Shown here: positions 55,922-64,000 of the stretch, piece by piece
How positions within the stretch are numbered: the stretch's first letter is position 1
Layout: every line of letters begins with the position of its first letter
Source: Escherichia coli
GTDB taxonomy: Bacteria > Pseudomonadota > Gammaproteobacteria > Enterobacterales > Enterobacteriaceae
DNA: 64,000 bases
Direction: 5' to 3'
Assembly: GCF_036503815.1 (NCBI RefSeq)
Contig: NZ_AP027764.1
Coordinates: 4,216,001 to 4,280,000, forward strand
Program-made: the position numbers and the translations under genes
The notes under the pieces: generated by a model
Seen by the model: only the letters and a program-made list of their open reading frames with translations
What the model was told of the DNA's origin: nothing
The model's database searches: none

Positions 55922-57142
55922 ATGAAATACCACTCTGAACCTCTGGTTCCCCATAAATCTGCCCTGATGCAAATGCCCGCAAATCTCCTTGCCGAAGATG
56001 TCTGTTTACCTGCCGCGATCATTAAAAAGCAGGCCCTGGAGAACAACATTACGTGGATGCAGCGTTATGCTGACGCGCGCGGCGTTTCGCTGGCACCGCA
56101 CGGTAAAACCACCATGACGCCGTGGATTTTTCAGGCGCAGCAGGCAGCTGGTGCCTGGGCAATAGGTGTCGGTAGCGCATGGCAGGCTGGTGCGGCAATG
56201 GCGAGCGGTATTCAGCGAGTGCTGATGGTTAACCAGCTGGTCGGCAAGGCGAATATGCAGTTGATTGCCCGGTTGCAACAACATTACCCGACGGTCGATT
56301 TTATCTGCTGTATCGACAGCATTGAGAACGCCCGCGCTTTGTCTGCCTTTTTTGCCAGTCAGCAACAGACACTGAACGTGATGATTGAGCTGGGTGTTCC
56401 CGGCGGACGCTGTGGTTGCCGCTCAACGGATGCCGCACTGGCACTGGCTAAACAGGCGGCCCAATTACCAGGGCTACGTCTGCGCGGGCTTGAGTTATAT
56501 GAAGGTGTTTTACACGGTGACGATCCACAACCGCAGGTAGAAGCTCTGCTGCGGGATGCCGCACAACTGGCCTGTGATATAGCAAGTCTGGTTGATGGCG
56601 AGTTTATTCTCACCGGAGCAGGCACGGTCTGGTATGACGTGGTGTGCAATATCTGGCTGGCGGCAGAAAAGCCTGATAACTGCCGCATTGTTATTCGCCC
56701 TGGCTGCTACATCACTCACGACACCGGGATCTACGACGCGGCACAACAACAGTTGCTCGCCCGTGATCCTGTGGCCTGTGATCTGGCAGGCGATCTCACA
56801 TCTGCGCTGGAACTGGTCGCCATGGTGCAATCGGTGCCGGAAGCTGATCGTGCGGTGGTAAATTTTGGTAAGCGTGATTGCGCCTTCGACGCCGGACTGC
56901 CGCAACCAGTCGCCCACTACCGCAACGGCAAATCACTGGCATTTGATCCACAGGCGATTCGCAGTACAGGCATTATGGATCAGCACTGCATGTTACAACT
57001 GGCTGCCAACAGCGACGTGCAAGTGGGGGACATTCTGGTGTTTGGCACATCGCATCCGTGCCTGACCTTCGACAAATGGAAAGCGTTGTTATTGACTGAT
57101 GACGACTACAACGTACTGGCGGAATTAGACACTCTCTTCTAA
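55922..57142 (+). CDS. D-threonine aldolase / D-serine dehydratase-like PLP enzyme
   Basis: This 406-residue fold-type III PLP enzyme of the D-TA family has the cofactor lysine in APHGKTTMTP and the C-terminal metal site SHPCLTFDKW (His and Cys, as in eukaryotic-type D-serine dehydratase). It is likely to deaminate or cleave a D-hydroxyamino acid such as D-serine or D-threonine. The ATG at 55,922 follows AAAGG. The 200-base divergent promoter region to the deacylase is AT-rich. Confidence 0.82.
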   Translation: MKYHSEPLVPHKSALMQMPANLLAEDVCLPAAIIKKQALENNITWMQRYADARGVSLAPHGKTTMTPWIFQAQQAAGAWAIGVGSAWQAGAAMASGIQRVLMVNQLVGKANMQLIARLQQHYPTVDFICCIDSIENARALSAFFASQQQTLNVMIELGVPGGRCGCRSTDAALALAKQAAQLPGLRLRGLELYEGVLHGDDPQPQVEALLRDAAQLACDIASLVDGEFILTGAGTVWYDVVCNIWLAAEKPDNCRIVIRPGCYITHDTGIYDAAQQQLLARDPVACDLAGDLTSALELVAMVQSVPEADRAVVNFGKRDCAFDAGLPQPVAHYRNGKSLAFDPQAIRSTGIMDQHCMLQLAANSDVQVGDILVFGTSHPCLTFDKWKALLLTDDDYNVLAELDTLF

Positions 57143-57147
57143 GAATA

Positions 57148-57180
57148 CCCCTTCGGTTAATTATCGAAGGGGCATTTTTA
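57148..57180 (+). terminator. Terminator after the PLP enzyme gene
   Basis: CCCCTTCG (57,148-57,155) and CGAAGGGG (57,165-57,172) form an 8-bp stem followed by CATTTTTA. It is a good intrinsic terminator that ends the island before the btsT promoter region. Confidence 0.85.
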
Positions 57181-57181
57181 T

Positions 57182-57197
57182 TGTGATCTCAATCACA
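57182..57197. promoter_or_regulatory. CRP-binding site upstream of btsT
   Basis: TGTGATCTCAATCACA is a perfect TGTGA-N6-TCACA palindrome about 210 bases before the btsT start. btsT is known to depend on cAMP-CRP and on the BtsSR pyruvate-sensing system. I did not assign BtsR sites within 57,198-57,409. Confidence 0.8.
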
Positions 57198-57409
57198 TAT
57201 CCACCCGACGAATAATTCTTGCCCAACCGCTCACCGCCATTCCTGACCGCTTACGTCCCAAATATAACCACTCAGTTATTTACCTTACTTTACGCGCGCG
57301 TAACTCTGGCAACATCACTGCAGGATAGCGGTCAATTTACCTCCTCAAACGCAACGCAAACCTAGAACGGCTTCGGCCTACTATTAATCAATACATGCCA
57401 GGTTTTACT

Positions 57410-59560
57410 ATGGATACTAAAAAGATATTCAAGCACATACCCTGGGTGATTCTTGGAATCATCGGTGCATTCTGCCTCGCGGTAGTTGCATTACGTCGGG
57501 GGGAGCACGTCAGTGCCCTGTGGATCGTGGTCGCCTCTGTGTCAGTGTATCTGGTGGCTTATCGCTACTACAGTCTGTACATCGCCCAGAAAGTGATGAA
57601 ACTCGACCCCACGCGCGCGACGCCTGCGGTTATTAACAATGACGGTCTGAACTATGTTCCGACCAACCGTTACGTGTTGTTTGGTCACCACTTCGCCGCT
57701 ATCGCCGGTGCGGGTCCGCTGGTTGGTCCGGTTCTCGCCGCGCAGATGGGCTACCTGCCTGGTACACTGTGGCTGCTGGCGGGGGTAGTGCTGGCCGGTG
57801 CGGTTCAGGACTTTATGGTGCTGTTTATCTCCTCTCGCCGTAACGGCGCATCTCTCGGTGAGATGATCAAAGAAGAGATGGGGCCAGTACCGGGAACTAT
57901 CGCGCTGTTTGGCTGTTTCTTAATCATGATCATCATCCTTGCCGTCCTGGCACTGATTGTGGTTAAAGCCCTGGCCGAAAGTCCGTGGGGTGTCTTCACC
58001 GTTTGCTCAACCGTACCAATTGCGCTGTTTATGGGTATCTACATGCGCTTTATCCGTCCGGGGCGTGTAGGTGAAGTCTCTGTTATTGGTATCGTGCTGC
58101 TGGTTGCCTCTATCTACTTCGGTGGCGTAATTGCTCACGATCCGTACTGGGGTCCGGCACTGACCTTTAAAGACACCACCATTACCTTCGCACTGATTGG
58201 CTATGCGTTTGTTTCCGCACTGCTGCCGGTGTGGCTGATCCTCGCACCGCGCGACTATCTGGCAACCTTCCTGAAAATCGGCGTTATCGTCGGCCTGGCA
58301 CTGGGTATCGTGGTGCTGAACCCGGAACTGAAAATGCCTGCGATGACGCAGTACATTGACGGTACTGGCCCGCTGTGGAAAGGCGCTCTGTTCCCGTTCC
58401 TGTTCATCACCATCGCCTGTGGTGCGGTATCTGGCTTCCACGCGCTGATCTCCTCCGGTACGACGCCGAAACTGCTGGCTAACGAAACCGACGCGCGTTT
58501 CATTGGCTACGGCGCAATGCTGATGGAGTCCTTCGTGGCGATTATGGCGCTGGTTGCTGCGTCCATCATCGAACCGGGTCTTTACTTCGCGATGAATACC
58601 CCGCCTGCGGGCCTTGGCATCACCATGCCTAACCTGCATGAAATGGGTGGCGAGAACGCGCCGATCATCATGGCGCAGCTGAAAGACGTTACCGCACACG
58701 CGGCAGCGACTGTCAGCTCCTGGGGCTTCGTGATTTCGCCAGAGCAGATCCTGCAAACCGCGAAAGACATTGGTGAGCCTTCTGTCCTGAACCGTGCAGG
58801 TGGTGCGCCGACGCTGGCGGTAGGTATCGCTCACGTGTTCCACAAAGTGCTGCCGATGGCTGACATGGGCTTCTGGTATCACTTCGGTATTCTGTTCGAA
58901 GCCCTGTTCATCCTGACCGCGCTGGATGCGGGTACCCGTTCTGGCCGCTTTATGCTGCAAGACCTGCTGGGTAACTTCATCCCGTTCCTGAAAAAAACCG
59001 ATTCTCTGGTTGCCGGTATCATCGGTACTGCGGGCTGTGTGGGTCTGTGGGGCTACCTGCTGTATCAGGGCGTGGTCGATCCGCTGGGCGGCGTTAAGAG
59101 CCTGTGGCCGCTGTTCGGTATCTCCAACCAGATGCTGGCAGCCGTAGCGCTGGTACTGGGCACCGTTGTGCTGATTAAGATGAAGCGCACCCAATACATC
59201 TGGGTGACTGTTGTTCCGGCTGTATGGCTGCTTATCTGCACCACTTGGGCGCTGGGCCTGAAACTGTTCAGCACCAACCCGCAGATGGAAGGCTTCTTCT
59301 ACATGGCAAGCCAGTACAAAGAGAAGATTGCTAACGGTACTGACCTGACGGCACAGCAGATTGCCAACATGAACCACATCGTTGTGAACAACTACACCAA
59401 CGCGGGCCTGAGTATTCTGTTCCTGATTGTGGTGTACAGCATCATCTTCTACGGTTTCAAAACCTGGCTGAAGGTGCGTAACAGCGACAAACGTACTGAC
59501 AAAGAAACACCGTACGTTCCAATCCCGGAAGGCGGCGTGAAGATCTCTTCGCACCACTAA
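57410..59560 (+). CDS. btsT: Pyruvate:H+ symporter BtsT (YjiY)
   Basis: This 716-residue transporter of the CstA family has about 18 spans. It imports pyruvate and is induced by BtsSR when pyruvate is outside and nutrients are short. The signature FGHHFAAIAGAGPLVGPVLAAQ is near residue 90. The ATG at 57,410 (MDTKKIFKHIPW) is the known start. A terminator-like hairpin separates it from yjiX. Confidence 0.96.
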   Translation: MDTKKIFKHIPWVILGIIGAFCLAVVALRRGEHVSALWIVVASVSVYLVAYRYYSLYIAQKVMKLDPTRATPAVINNDGLNYVPTNRYVLFGHHFAAIAGAGPLVGPVLAAQMGYLPGTLWLLAGVVLAGAVQDFMVLFISSRRNGASLGEMIKEEMGPVPGTIALFGCFLIMIIILAVLALIVVKALAESPWGVFTVCSTVPIALFMGIYMRFIRPGRVGEVSVIGIVLLVASIYFGGVIAHDPYWGPALTFKDTTITFALIGYAFVSALLPVWLILAPRDYLATFLKIGVIVGLALGIVVLNPELKMPAMTQYIDGTGPLWKGALFPFLFITIACGAVSGFHALISSGTTPKLLANETDARFIGYGAMLMESFVAIMALVAASIIEPGLYFAMNTPPAGLGITMPNLHEMGGENAPIIMAQLKDVTAHAAATVSSWGFVISPEQILQTAKDIGEPSVLNRAGGAPTLAVGIAHVFHKVLPMADMGFWYHFGILFEALFILTALDAGTRSGRFMLQDLLGNFIPFLKKTDSLVAGIIGTAGCVGLWGYLLYQGVVDPLGGVKSLWPLFGISNQMLAAVALVLGTVVLIKMKRTQYIWVTVVPAVWLLICTTWALGLKLFSTNPQMEGFFYMASQYKEKIANGTDLTAQQIANMNHIVVNNYTNAGLSILFLIVVYSIIFYGFKTWLKVRNSDKRTDKETPYVPIPEGGVKISSHH

Positions 59561-59568
59561 CCGTGTTT

Positions 59569-59595
59569 AGCCCCGCTTCGGCGGGGCTTTGTTCT
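59569..59595 (+). terminator. Terminator or attenuator between btsT and yjiX
   Basis: AGCCCCGC-TTCG-GCGGGGCT (59,569-59,588), a very stable tetraloop hairpin, is followed by TTGTTCTT. yjiX starts only 15 bases later with no visible promoter, so read-through probably sets the lower yjiXA level. Confidence 0.8.
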
Positions 59596-59609
59596 TATCA
59601 GAGTGAACT

Positions 59610-59813
59610 ATGTTTGGTAACTTAGGACAGGCAAAAAAATATCTCGGCCAGGCGGCGAAGATGTTGATTGGCATTCCAGACTACGACAACTACGTCGAGC
59701 ATATGAAGACCAACCATCCCGACAAGCCGTACATGAGCTATGAAGAATTCTTCCGCGAACGCCAGAACGCGCGCTACGGCGGCGATGGTAAAGGCGGTAT
59801 GCGCTGTTGTTAA
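59610..59813 (+). CDS. yjiX: YjiX, YbdD/YjiX-family small protein
   Basis: This 67-residue DUF466 protein ([21 protein letters not shown] start) ends in a double cysteine (GGMRCC). It always travels with CstA-type transporters and a COG0523 GTPase, here btsT and yjiA. It is required for pyruvate uptake in the related CstA systems according to recent work; I regard that as likely but not shown here. Confidence 0.92.
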
Positions 59814-59823
59814 TGGAGAGAGC

Positions 59824-60780
59824 ATGAACCCGATTGCAGTTACCCTACTCACCGGTTTTTTAGGCGCAGGCAAAACCACCCTGCTGCGCCATATTCTTAA
59901 TGAACAGCACGGCTACAAAATTGCCGTGATTGAAAACGAATTCGGCGAAGTCTCCGTTGATGATCAACTGATTGGCGACCGCGCCACGCAGATCAAAACG
60001 CTGACCAACGGCTGCATCTGTTGTTCGCGCTCCAACGAGCTGGAGGACGCGCTACTCGACCTGCTGGATAATCTCGACAAGGGCAATATTCAATTCGATC
60101 GTCTGGTCATTGAATGCACCGGCATGGCCGATCCCGGCCCGATTATTCAGACCTTTTTCTCCCATGAGATTTTATGCCAGCGTTACCTGCTGGACGGCGT
60201 GATTGCGCTGGTGGATGCGGTACATGCCGATGAGCAGATGAACCAGTTCACCATCGCCCAGTCACAGGTTGGCTACGCCGACCGTATTCTGCTGACCAAA
60301 ACCGACGTCGCAGGCGAAGCAGAAAAACTGCGTGAACGCCTGGCGCGCATCAACGCCCGCGCACCGGTCTACACCGTCACCCACGGCGACATCGATCTGG
60401 GCCTGCTGTTCAACACCAACGGTTTTATGCTGGAAGAAAACGTCGTCAGCACCAAACCGCGTTTCCACTTTATCGCGGATAAACAAAACGATATTTCGTC
60501 GATTGTGGTAGAACTGGATTACCCGGTAGATATCAGCGAAGTTTCCCGCGTGATGGAAAACCTGCTGCTGGAATCGGCAGATAAACTGCTGCGTTACAAA
60601 GGGATGCTATGGATTGACGGCGAACCTAATCGCCTGTTGTTCCAGGGCGTCCAGCGCCTCTACAGCGCCGACTGGGACAGGCCGTGGGGCGATGAAAAAC
60701 CGCATAGCACTATGGTGTTTATCGGGATTCAGCTGCCGGAGGAAGAGATTCGGGCTGCGTTTGCGGGGTTGAGGAAGTAA
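59824..60780 (+). CDS. yjiA: YjiA, COG0523 metal-binding GTPase
   Basis: This 318-residue G3E-family GTPase has Walker A GFLGAGKTTLL (residues 9-19), the CxCC metal motif NGCICCSRS near residue 64, Walker B region ECTGMADPGP, and the guanine-binding TKTD. The ATG at 59,824 is the K-12 start. It is thought to act as a metallochaperone. It follows yjiX by 10 bases. Confidence 0.95.
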   Translation: MNPIAVTLLTGFLGAGKTTLLRHILNEQHGYKIAVIENEFGEVSVDDQLIGDRATQIKTLTNGCICCSRSNELEDALLDLLDNLDKGNIQFDRLVIECTGMADPGPIIQTFFSHEILCQRYLLDGVIALVDAVHADEQMNQFTIAQSQVGYADRILLTKTDVAGEAEKLRERLARINARAPVYTVTHGDIDLGLLFNTNGFMLEENVVSTKPRFHFIADKQNDISSIVVELDYPVDISEVSRVMENLLLESADKLLRYKGMLWIDGEPNRLLFQGVQRLYSADWDRPWGDEKPHSTMVFIGIQLPEEEIRAAFAGLRK

Positions 60781-60866
60781 TCGTGAAAGGTTGAGTGTAA
60801 AGCAGCTCAATGCCCCATTTAGCAGTGAGGGGGGAAACAGAACGACGTGCTCCCCTCCGCTAAGTT

Positions 60867-61058
60867 TTATTGCGCGTGAATACCTGGATCTGGCAAAAAA
60901 TTGCCGCGTGTGGCGTCAGACCATGCTTCGCTACCAGAAGCAGGAATGTCGCTGTAATCAATGTCTTCGTCGGATTTATTAACCAAAGCCATGAGTTCAG
61001 CTTCTTGCTGCACATCAAGTGTGTGGAGTGTGCCCAGTTTATGTTTAACTATGCTCAT
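60867..61058 (-). CDS. Orphan BrnA-like antitoxin-domain protein
   Basis: This 63-residue acidic protein has the sequence DEDIDYSDIPASGSEAW, which fits the BrnA/CopG-like antitoxin tail (DEDIDxSDIPE, then W). No BrnT-type toxin gene lies on either side. It may be the remnant of a toxin-antitoxin pair or a solitary regulator. It starts 39 bases downstream of the membrane protein gene on the same strand. Confidence 0.55.
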   Translation of the reverse strand: MSIVKHKLGTLHTLDVQQEAELMALVNKSDEDIDYSDIPASGSEAWSDATRGNFLPDPGIHAQ

Positions 61059-61097
61059 TTATGATCAGAACCTTTACTATTAATTTATATTAATGAC

Positions 61098-62066
61098 TTA
61101 TTTCAGCCATCCAGGCACGTTATATTCTGAGACATTCTCAATGGAATATGCATCTCTCCTGTCAGAACCTTTCTTACATTTCAACTCATCAAAACCCCAT
61201 TTACCCTCTCTATTGGAATAAAATACAGTATATTTATCAGTATTAAACCCAAAATACTTTTCATTCGAACGTGAAATATTCAACTGGCCACATTTAATCT
61301 GATTACGCCATTCAAAATCTATGGTGGTTTTTAAAACGTAGTACGAAATTCCTTCTACATTTTTTGAAGCAAAAGCCACTAAAATAGTAGATACGATAAA
61401 TGCTCCGGCAAGTATAAATAACCTATACACATTTAATTTAGTCCCCAGAGTTAAAAAAGCAAAATAGATAATAAGTTGCATTAACATGAAGAAAAGCAAC
61501 ATAAAAGCCATCCCTTTCCAGAAATACTCAACCCATGGAGTTAGCGTGATGTTTAGATTACTCAAACTTAAAAATAAACTGGAAGCATAACTACTTGTGA
61601 ATAAATATATAATTGGCATGACTGCTATAGTCACAGACCTAATAATCATTAATCTTTTATTTTCTTTAAACTCTAACTCTAATATAATAAAAATACCTCC
61701 CAGAAAAACAAATACTGAAAAAGCACTAAAAACGTATACAGAGGCACTGACTGGAAAAATATTAATTGAAAGCACAAAAAACAAAAATATAAACCATGCA
61801 ATAAGTGAACACCAGGCAGCACAACTATTCAACCTGTTTTTATTACTGAACTTAACAAAATACCCCATATATTCTGTAATGCGATTTTCTTCCACTAATG
61901 CATAAAGAAGAATACCAACAAAGCACAGAGATAAAATAATATCTTTCCACAGATATTTATAAGGGAGAAGTATAAAACCAAGAAATAGATAAATTAGCAG
62001 AATGACATCTAATGCCTTAGTACAAAAATATTGTTTCACTCCTTGCAAGAACCGAACATTCTCCAT
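61098..62066 (-). CDS. AT-rich multi-pass membrane protein, unknown function
   Basis: This 322-residue protein has about eight predicted spans in residues 20-240 (for example DVILLIYLFLGFILL, AWFIFLFFVLSINIF, FMLLFFMLMQLIIYFAFL). A C-terminal soluble domain of about 75 residues is rich in charged and aromatic residues (YFGFNTDKYTVFYSNREGKW). The ATG at 62,066 follows GAAGGA. I recognise no family. The base composition is much more AT-rich than its neighbours, which indicates recent transfer. Its place between yjiA and hsdR, a hot spot for restriction and defence genes, makes a defence or immunity role possible. Confidence 0.7.
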   Translation of the reverse strand: MENVRFLQGVKQYFCTKALDVILLIYLFLGFILLPYKYLWKDIILSLCFVGILLYALVEENRITEYMGYFVKFSNKNRLNSCAAWCSLIAWFIFLFFVLSINIFPVSASVYVFSAFSVFVFLGGIFIILELEFKENKRLMIIRSVTIAVMPIIYLFTSSYASSLFLSLSNLNITLTPWVEYFWKGMAFMLLFFMLMQLIIYFAFLTLGTKLNVYRLFILAGAFIVSTILVAFASKNVEGISYYVLKTTIDFEWRNQIKCGQLNISRSNEKYFGFNTDKYTVFYSNREGKWGFDELKCKKGSDRRDAYSIENVSEYNVPGWLK

Positions 62067-62206
62067 ATGAATCCTTCTCCAGCTATTGATGAAACTCAAG
62101 AATACATTTAAAACAGTGACTTAATGCTGATAATACTCTTTGAACAGATGAATTCATCTATTTTTCTGTGTAGAATTTGCGCATCGCATTTAGATGAGAA
62201 TACCCC

Positions 62207-64000
62207 ATGGCGGAACTGAACCTAAGTAACCTGACGGAAGCAGACATCATTACCAAATGCGTTATGCCAGCCATTCTCAATGCAGGCTGGGACAACACAA
62301 CGCAAATCAGACAGGAGGTCAAACTCCGGGACGGTAAAGTCATCGTACGTGGTAAAGTTGCGGCACGCAGAACGGTAAAATCTGCTGACATCGTGCTGTA
62401 TCACAAACCAGGCATTCCCTTAGCCGTGATTGAAGCAAAAGCCAACAAACATGAAATTGGCAAAGGGATGCAACAGGGCATTGAATATGCGCGCCTGCTG
62501 GACGTTCCTTTTGTTTTTGCCACCAACGGTGATGGCTTTATCTTCCGCGATGCCACCGCAACCGAAGGTGAATGCCTTGAAAAGCAAATAACGCTGGATG
62601 ACTTCCCCTCCCCCGCTGAACTCTGGCAAAAATTCTGCCTCTGGAAAGGATACACACAAGCTCAGCTTCCGGTGATTACTCAGGACTATTACGACGATGG
62701 CAGCGGTAAATCGCCACGTTATTACCAGCTTCAGGCAATCAACAAAACCATTGAAGCCGTCTCCAACGGGCAAAACCGCGTTCTCCTGGTCATGGCGACC
62801 GGAACAGGGAAAACCTATACCGCATTCCAGATCATCTGGCGCCTGTGGAAATCAAAAAATAAAAAACGCATTTTGTTCCTTGCCGATCGCAATATTCTGG
62901 TCGACCAAACCAAAAATAATGATTTCCAGCCATTTGGTACGGCAATGACCAAAGTCAGCGGACGCACCATTGATCCCGCTTATGAAATTCACCTCGCGCT
63001 CTATCAGGCTATAACTGGCCCGGAGGAAGACCAAAAAGCGTTTAAACAAGTCGCACCAGATTTCTTCGATCTGATCGTGATCGACGAATGCCATCGCGGC
63101 AGCGCATCCGAAGACAGCGCCTGGCGAGAGATCCTTGATTATTTCAGTTCCGCCACCCAAATTGGCTTAACCGCCACGCCAAAAGAGACGCATGAAGTCT
63201 CCAGCACGGATTACTTCGGCGATCCGGTTTACGTCTACTCGCTAAAAGAAGGGATCGAAGACGGCTTCCTCGCCCCTTATAAAGTTGTCCGTGTTGATAT
63301 TGATGTTGATCTGCAAGGCTGGCGCCCAACCAAAGGGCAAACTGACTTAAACGGCGAAGTGATCGACGATCGTATCTATAACCAGAAAGATTTCGATCGC
63401 ACGATGGTAATCGACGAACGCACAGAACTGGTTGCCAGAACCATTACCGACTACCTCAAGCGCACCAATCCGATGGATAAAACCATCGTCTTCTGTAACG
63501 ACATCGATCATGCAGAACGTATGCGCCGCGCCCTGGTTAATCTCAACCCGGAGCAGGTGAAAAAGAACGACAAATACGTCATGAAAATCACCGGCGATGA
63601 TGAAATTGGCAAAGCTCAGTTGGATAACTTCATCAACCCGAAAAAACCGTACCCGGTTATCGCGACCACTTCAGAGCTGATGACCACTGGTGTGGATGCT
63701 AAAACCTGCAAACTGGTAGTACTGGACCAGAACATCCAGTCGATGACCAAATTCAAGCAAATTATCGGTCGTGGTACACGCATCGACGAACGTTACGGCA
63801 AACTCTGGTTTACCATCCTCGACTTTAAAAAAGCCACCGAACTGTTTGCCGATGAGCGTTTCGATGGCATTCCCGAAAAAGTCATGGATACCACACCAGA
63901 GGATATCGCCGATCCAGAATCTGATTTTGAAGAGAAACTCGAAGAAATCAGCGAACATGACGACGAACAGGTAACAGGCGTTGATGAACCGCCTGCGCCA
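62207..64000 (+). CDS. hsdR: Type I restriction endonuclease subunit R (partial)
   Basis: 598 codons from the ATG at 62,207 (MAELNLSNLTEADIITKC) run off the right edge. The N-terminal PD-(D/E)xK nuclease is seen as SADIVLYHKPG and AVIEAKANKHEIGKG. The SF2 translocase motor has Walker A MATGTGKTYT, motif II VIDECHRG, motif III GLTATP and motif VI QIIGRGTRID. It is the motor and nuclease of an HsdRMS complex; hsdM and hsdS should follow. The family type (I would guess IB, EcoAI-like) cannot be settled without HsdM/S. Confidence 0.92.
   Translation, partial: MAELNLSNLTEADIITKCVMPAILNAGWDNTTQIRQEVKLRDGKVIVRGKVAARRTVKSADIVLYHKPGIPLAVIEAKANKHEIGKGMQQGIEYARLLDVPFVFATNGDGFIFRDATATEGECLEKQITLDDFPSPAELWQKFCLWKGYTQAQLPVITQDYYDDGSGKSPRYYQLQAINKTIEAVSNGQNRVLLVMATGTGKTYTAFQIIWRLWKSKNKKRILFLADRNILVDQTKNNDFQPFGTAMTKVSGRTIDPAYEIHLALYQAITGPEEDQKAFKQVAPDFFDLIVIDECHRGSASEDSAWREILDYFSSATQIGLTATPKETHEVSSTDYFGDPVYVYSLKEGIEDGFLAPYKVVRVDIDVDLQGWRPTKGQTDLNGEVIDDRIYNQKDFDRTMVIDERTELVARTITDYLKRTNPMDKTIVFCNDIDHAERMRRALVNLNPEQVKKNDKYVMKITGDDEIGKAQLDNFINPKKPYPVIATTSELMTTGVDAKTCKLVVLDQNIQSMTKFKQIIGRGTRIDERYGKLWFTILDFKKATELFADERFDGIPEKVMDTTPEDIADPESDFEEKLEEISEHDDEQVTGVDEPPAP

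Noticed and set aside
58007..59557. 516-codon open frame antisense to btsT
   Set aside because: It is the codon-bias shadow of a highly expressed GC-rich gene, with low-complexity composition and no family likeness.

Overview
This window is Escherichia coli chromosome. The right half is read in the opposite direction to the K-12 map: yjjG-rimI-holD, rsmC, three tRNA-Leu(CAG) genes, yjjZ/fhuF, bglJ-yjjQ, yjjPB, dnaTC, yjjA, opgB, lgoD/lgoR/lgoT, tsr, btsT-yjiX-yjiA and then hsdR. I recognise the proteins as E. coli or near-identical to it. The left half (1 to about 33,500) is a lambdoid prophage whose far (tail) end lies outside the window.

Prophage layout, right to left. The attR junction lies inside the 5' end of prfC (33,489-33,563). 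It is followed by a P4-type integrase and an AIPR-family defence gene. An early operon on the + strand follows (yfdP-yfdQ-yfdR, a PAPS-reductase-like gene, a small gene, an excisionase-like gene). The e14-type immunity region holds an S24 repressor, a Cro-like protein and YmfL, with TTGC-N7-GCAA operators on both sides of the repressor gene. The leftward early operon carries an antirepressor-type Rha protein, DUF4222, a replication initiator with iterons inside its gene, a PerC-like regulator, Dam, a LexA-like wHTH protein, RusA, a KilA-N protein, DUF968 and antiterminator Q. After Q come a decayed IS3-family element, a four-gene AT-rich toxin block, a lysis cassette (two holin-like proteins, M15 endopeptidase, Rz/Rz1), a KilA-N gene with a C4-like leader, the complete lambda-type cos site, and the lambda packaging/head/tail genes Nu1-A-W-B-C/Nu3-D-E-FI-FII-Z-U-V-G(T), which are nearly identical to lambda.

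The most interesting part is 13,448-16,108. Four secreted proteins lie in one direction between Q and the lysis genes, the place where Shiga toxin genes sit in other lambdoid phages. They are a pertussis-like A subunit and a SubB/PltB-like B subunit (EcPlt type), plus a type II heat-labile-enterotoxin-like A subunit. That A subunit keeps its catalytic residues but has a shortened A2 tail with no RDEL/KDEL, and no LT-II B gene follows it. Immediately upstream of it is a small secreted two-cysteine protein that is not LT-B or LT-IIB. It is the best candidate for a new binding subunit. LT-II plus pertussis-like toxins in lambdoid prophages are known from the literature; this pairing is what looks new.

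Host accessory parts. Between tsr and btsT lies a D-amino-acid catabolic island: an RpiR-type regulator, a sodium/solute symporter, RidA, an N-acyl-D-amino-acid deacylase and a D-threonine-aldolase/D-serine-dehydratase-fold PLP enzyme. Together they could import and deacylate N-acyl-D-amino acids and deaminate the product, with RidA clearing the enamine. Between yjiA and hsdR are an orphan BrnA-like antitoxin and an AT-rich multi-pass membrane protein of unknown function, next to a type I restriction subunit running off the right edge. The short spacers that are not listed separately hold nothing I can name.
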